From positions 1 through 64,000 of the forward strand of contig JAXEIF010000024.1 in assembly GCA_034120015.1 (NCBI GenBank): DNA of 64,000 nucleotides, read 5' to 3'. Below are positions 16,387 to 24,792 of the stretch, piece after piece (positions within the stretch are counted from its first letter, which is position 1; each line of letters begins with the position of its first letter). A model generated the notes under the pieces. The model had not been told where the DNA came from. It saw only the letters and a list, made by a program, of their open reading frames with translations, and did not search any database. This DNA is from CALXOJ01 sp034120015 (GTDB lineage Bacteria; Spirochaetota; Spirochaetia; JAFGXN01). The position numbers and the translations under genes are program-made.

Positions 16387-16403
16387 AGTAAAACTCCTGT
16401 TTG

Positions 16404-19355
16404 TTATTCAACTTGAGTTATATCTGATTTTGTCACAAAATCAGCATATATCTGATCCGGTATTTGTTGAATGGCAAAATCCATAGAAACTGGATTTACA
16501 AGTTTTTTAGGAACAGTGTCTTTAAAAACGACTCCGTCTCCAATATAAATATAATCTTGAGGAATCCCTTCAACTTTCTTAAATTTTCTGATAAAGAAAT
16601 GGATTTTTATTCCCTTTTCAAAGTGATTGATAATATTACTCATTACTCCATGTTCTTGATTCCATTTATCTGGCCCTGTCCAGTGTAAACAGTTTGAAGT
16701 AATAAATCTATCATCGTAATTAAATTCAGCTTTTTTTAAATCTTCCTTATACAAATCAATAAAAATGAAATAGTCGGAAGATATATTATGAATTACCCCA
16801 ATTCCTCTACTGTAACTTTTTTCATAATTACTCAGAATAGCAAGAGTACGCATTGAATATTTTTGGTATGGTTTTAGAAATGGAAATCCATAAAAATTTC
16901 TTCCAAATTCATCGTCATACCTTAGAATTGCGTATTCAGAATAATCCAGTAGCCATTTTTTATATGCAAGAGAGAGGTTCTCTTGAGTTTTGAATAAATT
17001 CTTTACATTCTCATTTAGCGAAATTAAATCAGCTGAAAAATTGAATCTTATACTGTCGTAATGTTTGTTTTCATTGCTATCCCAGAATTCTCCTGAAAGA
17101 ACTCGACAAGCATGTCGTAAATTTTGAATATTTTCATAGTCTACATATTTTTTCATTAAGTTTTCTAATTCAGAGACTGATATTTGTGAACTGGGATTTT
17201 TAAACAGGAAATCAAGAATACACCATTCTTCAATTCTTTTTGCAGGGAGCAGCGTCTCTAAAAAACTTATTAAACTGATAAACGTATTATTTTTATGTAA
17301 TATATTGAGAGTTGTAGATTCTTCTGAATTTAATTCATTTTCAGCTGAAATAACAAATTCTAAATAAGAATGGTATAAAAGAGAGCCCTTTTTTATTTTA
17401 CTAAACAGACAAGGATCCAAGTCAGAACCTCTTTTTATATAATCCGTTAGCAACGGAACCTTATTTCCGTTGTCTTTTCTAAATACGAAATAGGCTCTTT
17501 TTTGATTTGAATCTGACATAAATTTTTCTTGATCAATTTGTTTTAATATCTGTTCTTTTACAATTTTATCAAAATGTATAAAGGTGTCTCCTGGAATATC
17601 ATTAAAATCTGAAGAAACTTCTCTTAACCTTGTTTTTTTGTCTGGATTAGGTTCTTTAGAAAATACACTGCTTATAAGAAATGAGCGCTGATAATTTCCT
17701 ATAAAATCTAAAACTGTTAAGAATTCTTTGCCTTTAATTTTTCTGAGGCCCCTACCAAGCTGTTGAGTAAAAACAATAGATGATTGAGTGGGACGAAGCA
17801 TCAAAATCAAATTGATATTTTGAACATCGATTCCTTCATTAAAAATATCTCGAGAAAAAATATATTGAAGTTGTGTATTGTCATTTTCTAAATCTTGTAA
17901 ATATTTTTGTCGTTGCGTAACTGAGTTTTTTCCAGAAAGAGCAATCGCTGTACCGGCTCCCAAAAGAGAATTAAAAGAATTAGCCATAAATTCTGCATGC
18001 TCAACTGTTGCGCAGAAACCCAGACATTTTGTTTTATCTCCGTCATGACGATAAAATCTAATTTTTTCCAAAACATAATCAACGCGCTTTGACTTCATCA
18101 ACAGAGCGGAAACTTCATTTAAATAGTCTTCGCCGTCTTCTGGCGTATGTTTTAATGTTGAATAATCGATACCATCAACATCTTTTATTCCAAAATAGTG
18201 GAAAGGACAAACTAAATCTTTTTGAAGGGAATCTCTTAGTCGAATATTTATAGCCCGATTAAAATCAAATATTTTGAAAATATCTTGTTCATCTGTTCTT
18301 TCAGGTGTAGCTGTAAGACCAAGGAGAAACTGCGGTTTAAAATATGAAATTATTTTCGAATACGAAGAATCTGCTGCATGATGAGCCTCATCAATGATGA
18401 TGTATTCGAAACTATCTGGTTTAAATTCATTTAAATGTAGAGCAAGCATACTTTCTGTTGAAAACAGATATTTACAATATGCCGTTTCTACTTTTCCATC
18501 GTATATGGCTGAAGAATAATTGGAAATATTTTTTGAAAGAATTTTATCAAAAGACTCCTTCGCTTTTAGCAGTATATCTCCACGGTGAACAACAAACAGC
18601 AATCTTTGAGGATTAACTTGCATAGCATCAAAAACAGACATATACGTTTTTCCTGTTCCTGTAGCTGCTATAGCAAGAGCTTTTGTCTCTTTCATTTTGC
18701 GCAATTTATCAAGTTTTACGATAGCCTCTTGCTGCATTTCATTTGGGCGAATAATTTCTTCTTCATAACTAAAAATTTCTTTGTTGCTTTTTTCGAGTTT
18801 TTTTACTTTTGATAGATAATCTCGGTAAGAAATTAAAAATTCATTTGAAAATTCTTTTGCATACGGACTTTTCCAAAGTGCGTTAAATTCTTCAAGTATT
18901 GATTTCGAAACAATTCCTGGTTCTCTATTTTCTAACAAAGGCTCACTATTTAGGATATTCCATTCAACATTCTTTTTGAATGCTGCTCCGGAAATATTTG
19001 AAGAACCAATAATTATTGTCCATTTTTCATTGTCTGTTTCTTTGTTTAAAAACAAGTATCCTTTTGCGTGAAATCCTTTTTCGATTGAATGTGTATAAAT
19101 TTTTAATTCTATATTTTTGAAAATACTGAGCATTTCTAGGGCATCTGGTTGAGTTACATGCATGTACGTAGAAGTTAATATCTGTCCTTTTATGCCTCTC
19201 AATTCTAAATCTTGAAGTAAATCAAGTAACAGTTGTGCGCCACTTACCCGTATGAAAGAAACACAAATTTTGAATTCCAAGCAAGAAAGTAAATTTTCTT
19301 TTATTGTATTAAAAAAGTTTTTTGTCTCTTGATTTGATATAAACTGATTTTCCAT
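16404..19355 (-). CDS. PLD-nuclease/DEAD-like helicase with DUF3427-like C-terminus
   Basis: A 983-residue cytoplasmic protein. Residues 1-150 look like a phospholipase-D-type nuclease domain (FHAKGYLF plus GSSNISGAAF, the HxK and following N/S pattern). A superfamily-2 helicase follows: Walker A AATGTGKT, DEAH box IIDEAHH, motif III GLTATPER and motif VI QLGRGLRK. The last ~350 residues resemble the DUF3427 region found in this protein class. It is strongly AT-rich compared with its neighbours. The domain set is typical of restriction-like or anti-phage proteins, but activity is not proven. Confidence 0.85.
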   Translation of the reverse strand: MENQFISNQETKNFFNTIKENLLSCLEFKICVSFIRVSGAQLLLDLLQDLELRGIKGQILTSTYMHVTQPDALEMLSIFKNIELKIYTHSIEKGFHAKGYLFLNKETDNEKWTIIIGSSNISGAAFKKNVEWNILNSEPLLENREPGIVSKSILEEFNALWKSPYAKEFSNEFLISYRDYLSKVKKLEKSNKEIFSYEEEIIRPNEMQQEAIVKLDKLRKMKETKALAIAATGTGKTYMSVFDAMQVNPQRLLFVVHRGDILLKAKESFDKILSKNISNYSSAIYDGKVETAYCKYLFSTESMLALHLNEFKPDSFEYIIIDEAHHAADSSYSKIISYFKPQFLLGLTATPERTDEQDIFKIFDFNRAINIRLRDSLQKDLVCPFHYFGIKDVDGIDYSTLKHTPEDGEDYLNEVSALLMKSKRVDYVLEKIRFYRHDGDKTKCLGFCATVEHAEFMANSFNSLLGAGTAIALSGKNSVTQRQKYLQDLENDNTQLQYIFSRDIFNEGIDVQNINLILMLRPTQSSIVFTQQLGRGLRKIKGKEFLTVLDFIGNYQRSFLISSVFSKEPNPDKKTRLREVSSDFNDIPGDTFIHFDKIVKEQILKQIDQEKFMSDSNQKRAYFVFRKDNGNKVPLLTDYIKRGSDLDPCLFSKIKKGSLLYHSYLEFVISAENELNSEESTTLNILHKNNTFISLISFLETLLPAKRIEEWCILDFLFKNPSSQISVSELENLMKKYVDYENIQNLRHACRVLSGEFWDSNENKHYDSIRFNFSADLISLNENVKNLFKTQENLSLAYKKWLLDYSEYAILRYDDEFGRNFYGFPFLKPYQKYSMRTLAILSNYEKSYSRGIGVIHNISSDYFIFIDLYKEDLKKAEFNYDDRFITSNCLHWTGPDKWNQEHGVMSNIINHFEKGIKIHFFIRKFKKVEGIPQDYIYIGDGVVFKDTVPKKLVNPVSMDFAIQQIPDQIYADFVTKSDITQVE

Positions 19356-19413
19356 TTTTATTCGTAAAAATTATTTTCTTTCTCTCCCCCGTTTTCCGTC
19401 TCAAACAGGGCAG

Positions 19414-19471
19414 TTTCAGAGTCACAAAGCACCCGTTTGTGACTCTGAAAAATTTTTTTCACAGTCACAAA
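19414..19471. repeat. Three 15-bp motifs upstream of the helicase gene
   Basis: Copy A TTTCAGAGTCACAAA (19414-19428), copy B its exact inverse (19436-19450) and copy C in the direct orientation with one mismatch (19457-19471). A and B make a perfect 15-bp stem with a 7-nt loop. They lie 59-116 nt before the helicase start codon. They could be regulator sites or an insertion boundary. Confidence 0.8.
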
Positions 19472-19530
19472 CGCGGAATTTTAAAGTCTGATTTTCAAAA
19501 TCGGCAGCCGTTCCGGCGCGGTGCACTGCC

Positions 19531-20163
19531 CTATTCGCGGACAACGATGCGGTCGTAGGGTTGCAGATTCAGAAGAAGATTCATCGGAACATCGATACGG
19601 AAACTTTCGCCCGTGTCGGTCACCGAAAGCGCCGCCGGTTCCGTTTCGCCGGTACCGAGCAGCTCGGCCGAAGAGGCCGTTTCAATGACCGTCTTATCGA
19701 CATAAACCGACAGCGAACGGTCGGCGTGCATTTTCTCCAGCTCCGGAATCAAATCGGAAACCGGTATATTGCCGGAATCGGCCAGCATTTCGGAAACCAC
19801 TTGGGAATAAAAGAAAGGAATCGTCAGGACGCCGTCCCCTTTTTGAGGCCCGACTTTTTTCCATTCTTCTTCCGTCATTTCCTCCATATTCTCACTCAAT
19901 TTAAACGAAAAACCCAGCTCATTCCCGTCGTTAATCATTTCGCATTCGATTTCCCCGGAAGCCTCTGCGACCAGCGAGAGAAGAAGCTCCTTAATCTCAT
20001 CCTCCCCCGCACCGAAATTTTCGCTCATCCATTGATTGTCGAAAACATACGTGAAAGTCGTTTCGTAATGTTCTCCGTCGAACGAAATACGCTGTTCGAC
20101 CTTTGTGCAGGAAACCGTCAGAAAAAGAACCGTCATCACCGATAAAAAAAGAATTCGTTTCAT
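19531..20163 (-). CDS. Lipoprotein of unknown function
   Basis: A 210-residue lipoprotein with signal peptide and lipobox TVSC (Cys19). The mature protein is acidic, mixed alpha/beta, and has no motif I can name. It follows a gene for a 199-residue cytoplasmic protein by 12 nt on the same strand, so they probably form one unit. Confidence 0.75.
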   Translation of the reverse strand: MKRILFLSVMTVLFLTVSCTKVEQRISFDGEHYETTFTYVFDNQWMSENFGAGEDEIKELLLSLVAEASGEIECEMINDGNELGFSFKLSENMEEMTEEEWKKVGPQKGDGVLTIPFFYSQVVSEMLADSGNIPVSDLIPELEKMHADRSLSVYVDKTVIETASSAELLGTGETEPAALSVTDTGESFRIDVPMNLLLNLQPYDRIVVRE

Positions 20164-20175
20164 AATTTCACTCTA

Positions 20176-20775
20176 TCATACTTTATCCGGGGTGTCAAAA
20201 GCATTTCTCCGAAGAAAAGCCTCTTTCCCGAAATAGGGTTTGTCTCCCGCTGCGGCAAAATATTTGTTGAGAAACGGATAATCGGCCGGACGCGGCTCGT
20301 TGAGCAGTTTATCGATCAGCCGTTCTTCGAATGAACCCCGTATACCGACTCCCATACACGCTTCGGCAAAATCCTCCCAGTGCAGCGCACAGTACGGCAT
20401 ATTCCCCCAATCAATGCGGGCACCGCGGAAGAAATCTTCATCCGCTGTATGTATAATCATCAGTTCCCCTTCGTCGGAGAGAGCAATGAAAAAGCGGGAT
20501 CCGTAGGGAGGTCTCTGCTTCATTTTTTTGACTTCAAGCGGCATAAAAGAAGCGCTGAGCACGGTCGAATGCCAGAAGTACCGTCCGTTGGTAAAAAAAC
20601 GGTCTTCGTTTTCTATCGGTTGGAGTTGTTCGACGGGAACGGTGAGCAGTGAGCACTCTTCGTGATGTCCGTCCAGAATTTTGTGGGCCGTCGACTGGAA
20701 ATCGTAGACGATTGACACTTTTTTCAGGTTGATCCCGGTATTCTTCGTGACCAGAACTCTATGTTTTGCCTGCAT
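20176..20775 (-). CDS. Hypothetical cytoplasmic protein
   Basis: A 199-residue protein with no signal peptide or membrane segment. I do not recognise a family. Trp and His are frequent in the middle (YFWHST, MIIHTADEDFFRGARIDWG, CALHWEDFAEAC). The ATG at 20775 has GGAGG 5 nt upstream; a GTG 6 nt earlier is too close to it. It is followed by the lipoprotein gene 12 nt later. Confidence 0.7.
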   Translation of the reverse strand: MQAKHRVLVTKNTGINLKKVSIVYDFQSTAHKILDGHHEECSLLTVPVEQLQPIENEDRFFTNGRYFWHSTVLSASFMPLEVKKMKQRPPYGSRFFIALSDEGELMIIHTADEDFFRGARIDWGNMPYCALHWEDFAEACMGVGIRGSFEERLIDKLLNEPRPADYPFLNKYFAAAGDKPYFGKEAFLRRNAFDTPDKV

Positions 20776-20887
20776 AAGCACCTCCGAAAGCGTCCCAGTT
20801 TAATGAGTTTCCCCGGAAAAATCAAGATTGCGTTTGCAGCATCGGTATAGGAAGTCTGTTATTTTTGTGAACAGCCGGAAGCGGCAC

Positions 20888-20915
20888 AAAAAAACCCTGC
20901 CGCCGGGCAGGGTTT
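20888..20915 (-). terminator. fusA terminator
   Basis: Minus-strand stem AAACCCTGCC / GGCAGGGTTT with a 4-nt loop and a run of seven T, 20 nt beyond the fusA stop. Confidence 0.9.
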
Positions 20916-20934
20916 CGTTTCGATAAACAGTTTT

Positions 20935-23022
20935 TTATTTGTTTTGGGCAGCCAGTTTTTTCTGGTAAGCCGCTTTCAGGTCGTCGGCGATACTCTGCGG
21001 AACACGGCCGTATTTGGCAAATTCCATGGTGAACTCGGCTTTTCCCTGTGTCAGCGAACGCAGAACGGTCGAATATCCGAACATTTCCGACAGCGGAACT
21101 TCGGCTTCGATTTTACATCCGGTTCCTTCTTCTTCGGAAGAAACGATCATACCGCGGCGCTGGTTAATGCTGCCGAAGATATTTCCCTGGAATTCGGACG
21201 GCCCCTCGACTTCGACTTTCATGATCGGCTCGAGGATGACCGGTTTCGATTTGGCATACGCTTCGCGGAAGGCGCCGATGGCTGCCTGCTGGAAGGCCAT
21301 ATCGGACGAGTCAACCGGGTGGTACTGACCGTCGTTGATCGTCACTTTGACACCGACAATCGGGAATCCGATAAGAGTTCCTTTTTCCAGAGCGGCACGG
21401 AAACCTTTTTCACAGGCCGGAATATATTCGGTCGGAATCGCTCCTCCCTTGATCTGGTTGACAAATTCGAAGTCTTTGTCTTCGACCGGTTCCATCATAC
21501 CGGCAACACGGCCGTACTGTCCGGAACCTCCGGTCTGTTTCTTGTGGGTATAGTTGAAATCGGAAGCCTGGGAAATCGCTTCGCGGTAGGCAACCTGCGG
21601 CTGACCGACTTCGACTTCGGCTTTGTATTCCCGTTTCATACGCTCGATATAAACATCGAGGTGCAGCTCGCCCATTCCCTGAACAATCGTCTGGTTCGAT
21701 TCGGGGTCGACGTAGGTGCGGAAAGTCGGGTCTTCTTTTGTAAAGCGGTTAAGTGCTTTAGCCATGTTGTCGGCCGCTTTCTTGTCGACGGGGGTAATCG
21801 CCAGCGAAATAACCGGGTTGGGAACGTACATACTGGTCATCGAATAGTTCAAACCGGGTTTACAGAACGTATCGCCGGAAGCACAGTCGATACCGAAGAG
21901 AGCGGCAATGTCTCCGCACGGTGCTTCGCTGATATCTTCCATACTGTCGGCGTGCATTTTGATAAGACGGCCGACTTTGAATTTTTTCCGTGTCCGAACG
22001 TTGTACAGTTCGTCGCCTTTTTTCAGGTTACCCTGATAAACGCGGATGTATGTGAGCTGACCGAACTGTCCGTCTTCCAGTTTGAAAGCCAGAGCCACGG
22101 TCGGTTTGTTGGGATCGGATTCGAGAACCACTTCCTGTTCGTTGTTGTCGAGGTCGAGAGCTTTGTTTTCGACTTCGTTCGGAGCCGGCAGATAACGCAG
22201 AACACCGTCCAAAAGCGGCTGAATTCCTTTGTTTTTGTAGGCCGAACCCATGAAAACCGGAGTCATTTGCAGCGACAGTGTGCCTTTGCGGACCGCGTCG
22301 TAAATGAGCTCTTCGGTCACGTTTTCTTCCATCATGGCTTCCATCAGCTCGTCGCTGAACATCGAAGCGGCATCCAAAAGCATTTCCCGGCGTTCTTCGG
22401 CCTGAGCTTTCAGCTCGGCGGGAATTTCTTCGATGCGGACTTCTTCACCGCCGTCGCCGTCGAAATAGAGAGCTTTCATGGTCACCAGGTCGACAACACC
22501 CTGAAGTCTGTCTTCCAGACCGATAGGAATCTGCATCATAACGGCGTTCAGATTCAGTTTCTCGCGCAGCTGATCGGTAACGCGGAACGGATTGGCACCG
22601 GTACGGTCACACTTGTTGACGAAGGCAATGCGGGGAACGTTGTACCGTTTCATCTGGCGGTCAACGGTAATGGACTGAGACTGGACACCGCCGACGGAAC
22701 AGAGAACCAGAATGGCGCCGTCCAAAACACGCAGAGACCGTTCGACCTCAATCGTAAAGTCGACGTGACCCGGAGTATCGATAACGTTGATAAAGGTATC
22801 TTTCCAGGTAACGTTTGTTGCGGCAGACGCAATCGTAATTCCTCTTTCTCTTTCCAGTTCCATGGAGTCCATGGTGGCACCGACACCGTCTTTTCCGCGG
22901 ACTTCGTGAATCGCGTGAATCTTTTTACAGTAAAACAGAATACGCTCCGACAGCGTGGTTTTTCCCGAGTCGATATGCGCACTGATACCGATGTTTCTCA
23001 TTTTTGATAAATCAAAAGCCAT
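20935..23022 (-). CDS. fusA: Elongation factor G
   Basis: Ribosomal translocation GTPase of 695 residues, full length. G1 is AHIDSGKTT near residue 20, G3 is DTPGHVDF and G4 is NKCD; domains II to V follow to the end. The ISAHIDSGKTTLSERI start resembles mitochondrial EF-G1 and the related spirochaete/planctomycete class more than the AHIDAGKTT form of most bacterial EF-G. It is not in a str operon here; it stands alone with its own promoter and terminator. A second EF-G elsewhere in the genome is likely. Confidence 0.97.
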   Translation of the reverse strand: MAFDLSKMRNIGISAHIDSGKTTLSERILFYCKKIHAIHEVRGKDGVGATMDSMELERERGITIASAATNVTWKDTFINVIDTPGHVDFTIEVERSLRVLDGAILVLCSVGGVQSQSITVDRQMKRYNVPRIAFVNKCDRTGANPFRVTDQLREKLNLNAVMMQIPIGLEDRLQGVVDLVTMKALYFDGDGGEEVRIEEIPAELKAQAEERREMLLDAASMFSDELMEAMMEENVTEELIYDAVRKGTLSLQMTPVFMGSAYKNKGIQPLLDGVLRYLPAPNEVENKALDLDNNEQEVVLESDPNKPTVALAFKLEDGQFGQLTYIRVYQGNLKKGDELYNVRTRKKFKVGRLIKMHADSMEDISEAPCGDIAALFGIDCASGDTFCKPGLNYSMTSMYVPNPVISLAITPVDKKAADNMAKALNRFTKEDPTFRTYVDPESNQTIVQGMGELHLDVYIERMKREYKAEVEVGQPQVAYREAISQASDFNYTHKKQTGGSGQYGRVAGMMEPVEDKDFEFVNQIKGGAIPTEYIPACEKGFRAALEKGTLIGFPIVGVKVTINDGQYHPVDSSDMAFQQAAIGAFREAYAKSKPVILEPIMKVEVEGPSEFQGNIFGSINQRRGMIVSSEEEGTGCKIEAEVPLSEMFGYSTVLRSLTQGKAEFTMEFAKYGRVPQSIADDLKAAYQKKLAAQNK

Positions 23023-23102
23023 AAACTACCTCATCTCCTTTATGCAATCCGGAACCGGACGATTCCGTATAATTCGGGATTTTAAACAGAAAACTTCACT
23101 TA

Positions 23103-23131
23103 TTTATATAGGATTTAAAACAATTTTTCAA
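23103..23131 (-). promoter_or_regulatory. fusA promoter
   Basis: Minus-strand TTGAAA (23131-23126), 17 bp, TATAAA (23108-23103). The resulting leader would be about 75 nt, with a small GC-rich inverted repeat, before AAGGAG and the ATG. Confidence 0.5.
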
Positions 23132-23161
23132 GGTTTACAAAGGAAAATTCCGTTTTTATCG

Positions 23162-23190
23162 TTGCCCGTTTCGCTTTTTCGTTGTATAAT
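23162..23190 (+). promoter_or_regulatory. Promoter of the DUF3298-like gene
   Basis: TTGCCC (23162-23167), 17 bp, TATAAT (23185-23190), followed by CAGGAG and the ATG at 23215. Confidence 0.7.
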
Positions 23191-23214
23191 TAAAAAGGAA
23201 CAGGAGTTTATATA

Positions 23215-24213
23215 ATGAAGAGATTTTCCTTTCTGACCCTGCTTTTTTTGATGTGTTCTTCCCTTTTTGCTCAAATCGGCACGTCTCAGACATATCGTGT
23301 TTATTACACGGGGAAAATCGACGATACTCCCGCTTTTCTGGAAATGCTGATTACCGACCTTTCCGTTTCCGGGGTACTCGGTTTCCGGCAGGAAACAATG
23401 TTTTCCGTTTCGGGTTTGATTTCTCCTTCCGCCGAAAACGCACCCGCTTCCGCTCTGCTGCGCATCACCGATGATGCCGGCGTCATGACGGGGCAGATGC
23501 GGTTTAATTTAAACGAAACGCGGCTGCAGGGCTCTTTGACATACAAAGGCAAAAACGCCAACGCGGTTTTCGATATTCTGGCGGTTTATTTAAAAGACAC
23601 CAGGACACTTAAAAATTACCTTTCATACACGGTTCAGTATCCATTCTTTCTCAATCCCGCTTACTCGGTTTTAAACGAAGAAATCGAAAAGGAAATTACC
23701 GAAGCCGGTTTGCAGATGCTGAGTCACTTTTCCGATCCGAAAAAACTGACCAAAGCAATGGAAGGAACACTGCGTTACGACCGCACCGATTTTTTCGAAA
23801 TCCAGTTTGCCGGCGATAAAATTATTTCGATTCTCAATTCGATTTACTTATATACCGGCGGAGCTCACGGTAACTACGAATATAAAAGCTACAATTATGC
23901 CATTCGCGACGGTCAGTTTAAACGGCTGGAGTTGGGAAATATTCTCTCCCTTAACGGCGAACGGTTTAACCTGCTGAACAAACTGCTTCTGGAAAAACTG
24001 AAAGAAAAAAAGGCGGCATTTGTTTTGGACGGCAGTGTCAATGCGTTTGAAATGGGTGAATTGAGCCCGTCGTTCTCGATTAAGGAAAACGGCTTTGTTT
24101 TTATTTTTGCTCCGTACATGGTGGATGCCTACTCGGCCGGTTCTTACGAAATTTTTGTTTCGTTCGACGAAATCCGCATGGCTTTAAGCGAAGAATTTAA
24201 ATCGCTTTTGTAA
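23215..24213 (+). CDS. Exported DUF4163/DUF3298-like protein
   Basis: A 332-residue exported protein: signal peptide of about 19 residues ending at LFAQ, an N-terminal domain of about 100 residues, then a region like DUF4163 and DUF3298 (TVQYPFF, then YTGGAHGNYEYKSYNYA and LELGNILSLNGE). This C-terminal combination is found in periplasmic or surface parts of RsiV- and PdaC-like proteins, where it binds lysozyme or peptidoglycan-related ligands. The role here is not known. Confidence 0.78.
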   Translation: MKRFSFLTLLFLMCSSLFAQIGTSQTYRVYYTGKIDDTPAFLEMLITDLSVSGVLGFRQETMFSVSGLISPSAENAPASALLRITDDAGVMTGQMRFNLNETRLQGSLTYKGKNANAVFDILAVYLKDTRTLKNYLSYTVQYPFFLNPAYSVLNEEIEKEITEAGLQMLSHFSDPKKLTKAMEGTLRYDRTDFFEIQFAGDKIISILNSIYLYTGGAHGNYEYKSYNYAIRDGQFKRLELGNILSLNGERFNLLNKLLLEKLKEKKAAFVLDGSVNAFEMGELSPSFSIKENGFVFIFAPYMVDAYSAGSYEIFVSFDEIRMALSEEFKSLL

Positions 24214-24249
24214 AAGGTCTTTACCGTTTCGGTTTCCGCCTGTCTGTCA

Positions 24250-24279
24250 AAAAGGAAGCCCCCGGGGCTTCCTTTTTTT
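24250..24279. terminator. Bidirectional terminator
   Basis: Inverted repeat AAGGAAGCCCC / GGGGCTTCCTT with T-runs on both strands, between the convergent DUF3298-like gene and hisI. Confidence 0.85.
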
Positions 24280-24637
24280 ATATAAACCGCAAACGGCCGT
24301 CTTCAACCGCGCGGTAAAAGCAGCTGCGGCGGCCGGTATGGCAGGCGCCTTCGCCGATCTGCCGCACTTTTGCCAGAATCGTATCCTGATCGCAGTCGAC
24401 CGACAGCGAAACCACTTTCTGCACACAGCCGCTTGTGTCTCCTTTATGCCATAAACAGCGGCGGCTGCGGCTGTAATAAACCATTTCGCCGCATTCACGT
24501 GTTTTTTGCAGCGCTTCTTCATTCATATAAGCAAGCATCAGCACCTCACCCGTTTCGGCATCCTGCGTAACGACCGGTATGAGACCGTCGCTGCCGTACT
24601 TCGGCAGAAATTCAAGCGTTTCTTCCATCGAATTCAT
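24278..24637 (-). CDS. hisI: Phosphoribosyl-AMP cyclohydrolase
   Basis: Zinc enzyme of 119 residues that opens the adenine ring of PR-AMP, third step of histidine synthesis. All expected motifs are present: LMLAYMNEEAL, CLWHKGDTSG, CDQD and CHTGRRSCFY. An in-frame ATG far upstream (24736) lacks family similarity; GGAGAC lies 6 nt before the ATG at 24637. It supplies the active HisI that the degenerate N-terminal domain of the HisE protein at 3290-3937 cannot provide. Confidence 0.95.
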   Translation of the reverse strand: MNSMEETLEFLPKYGSDGLIPVVTQDAETGEVLMLAYMNEEALQKTRECGEMVYYSRSRRCLWHKGDTSGCVQKVVSLSVDCDQDTILAKVRQIGEGACHTGRRSCFYRAVEDGRLRFI

Positions 24638-24792
24638 CGTTTTGTCTCCAGACCCCAGTATAATCAATCCCCGAAAAAAAAACAGCCTGTTTGCCGATAT
24701 CCTCTGCGAAAAAAAATTAAAGTATGGACTTTTCATAATAAGGCTTTATAATTATAAATAAAGAGATTATAATTTTAAACGGAGACATCCTA

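Noticed and set aside
19414..19450. The 15-bp stem as a terminator
   Set aside because: T-run only on the plus strand, where no gene precedes it; more likely a regulatory or recombination site.
20944..23007. A 687-codon open frame antisense to fusA
   Set aside because: The frame is a by-product of fusA codon bias; its Phe/Asp/Val-rich product has no domain, and fusA is certain.
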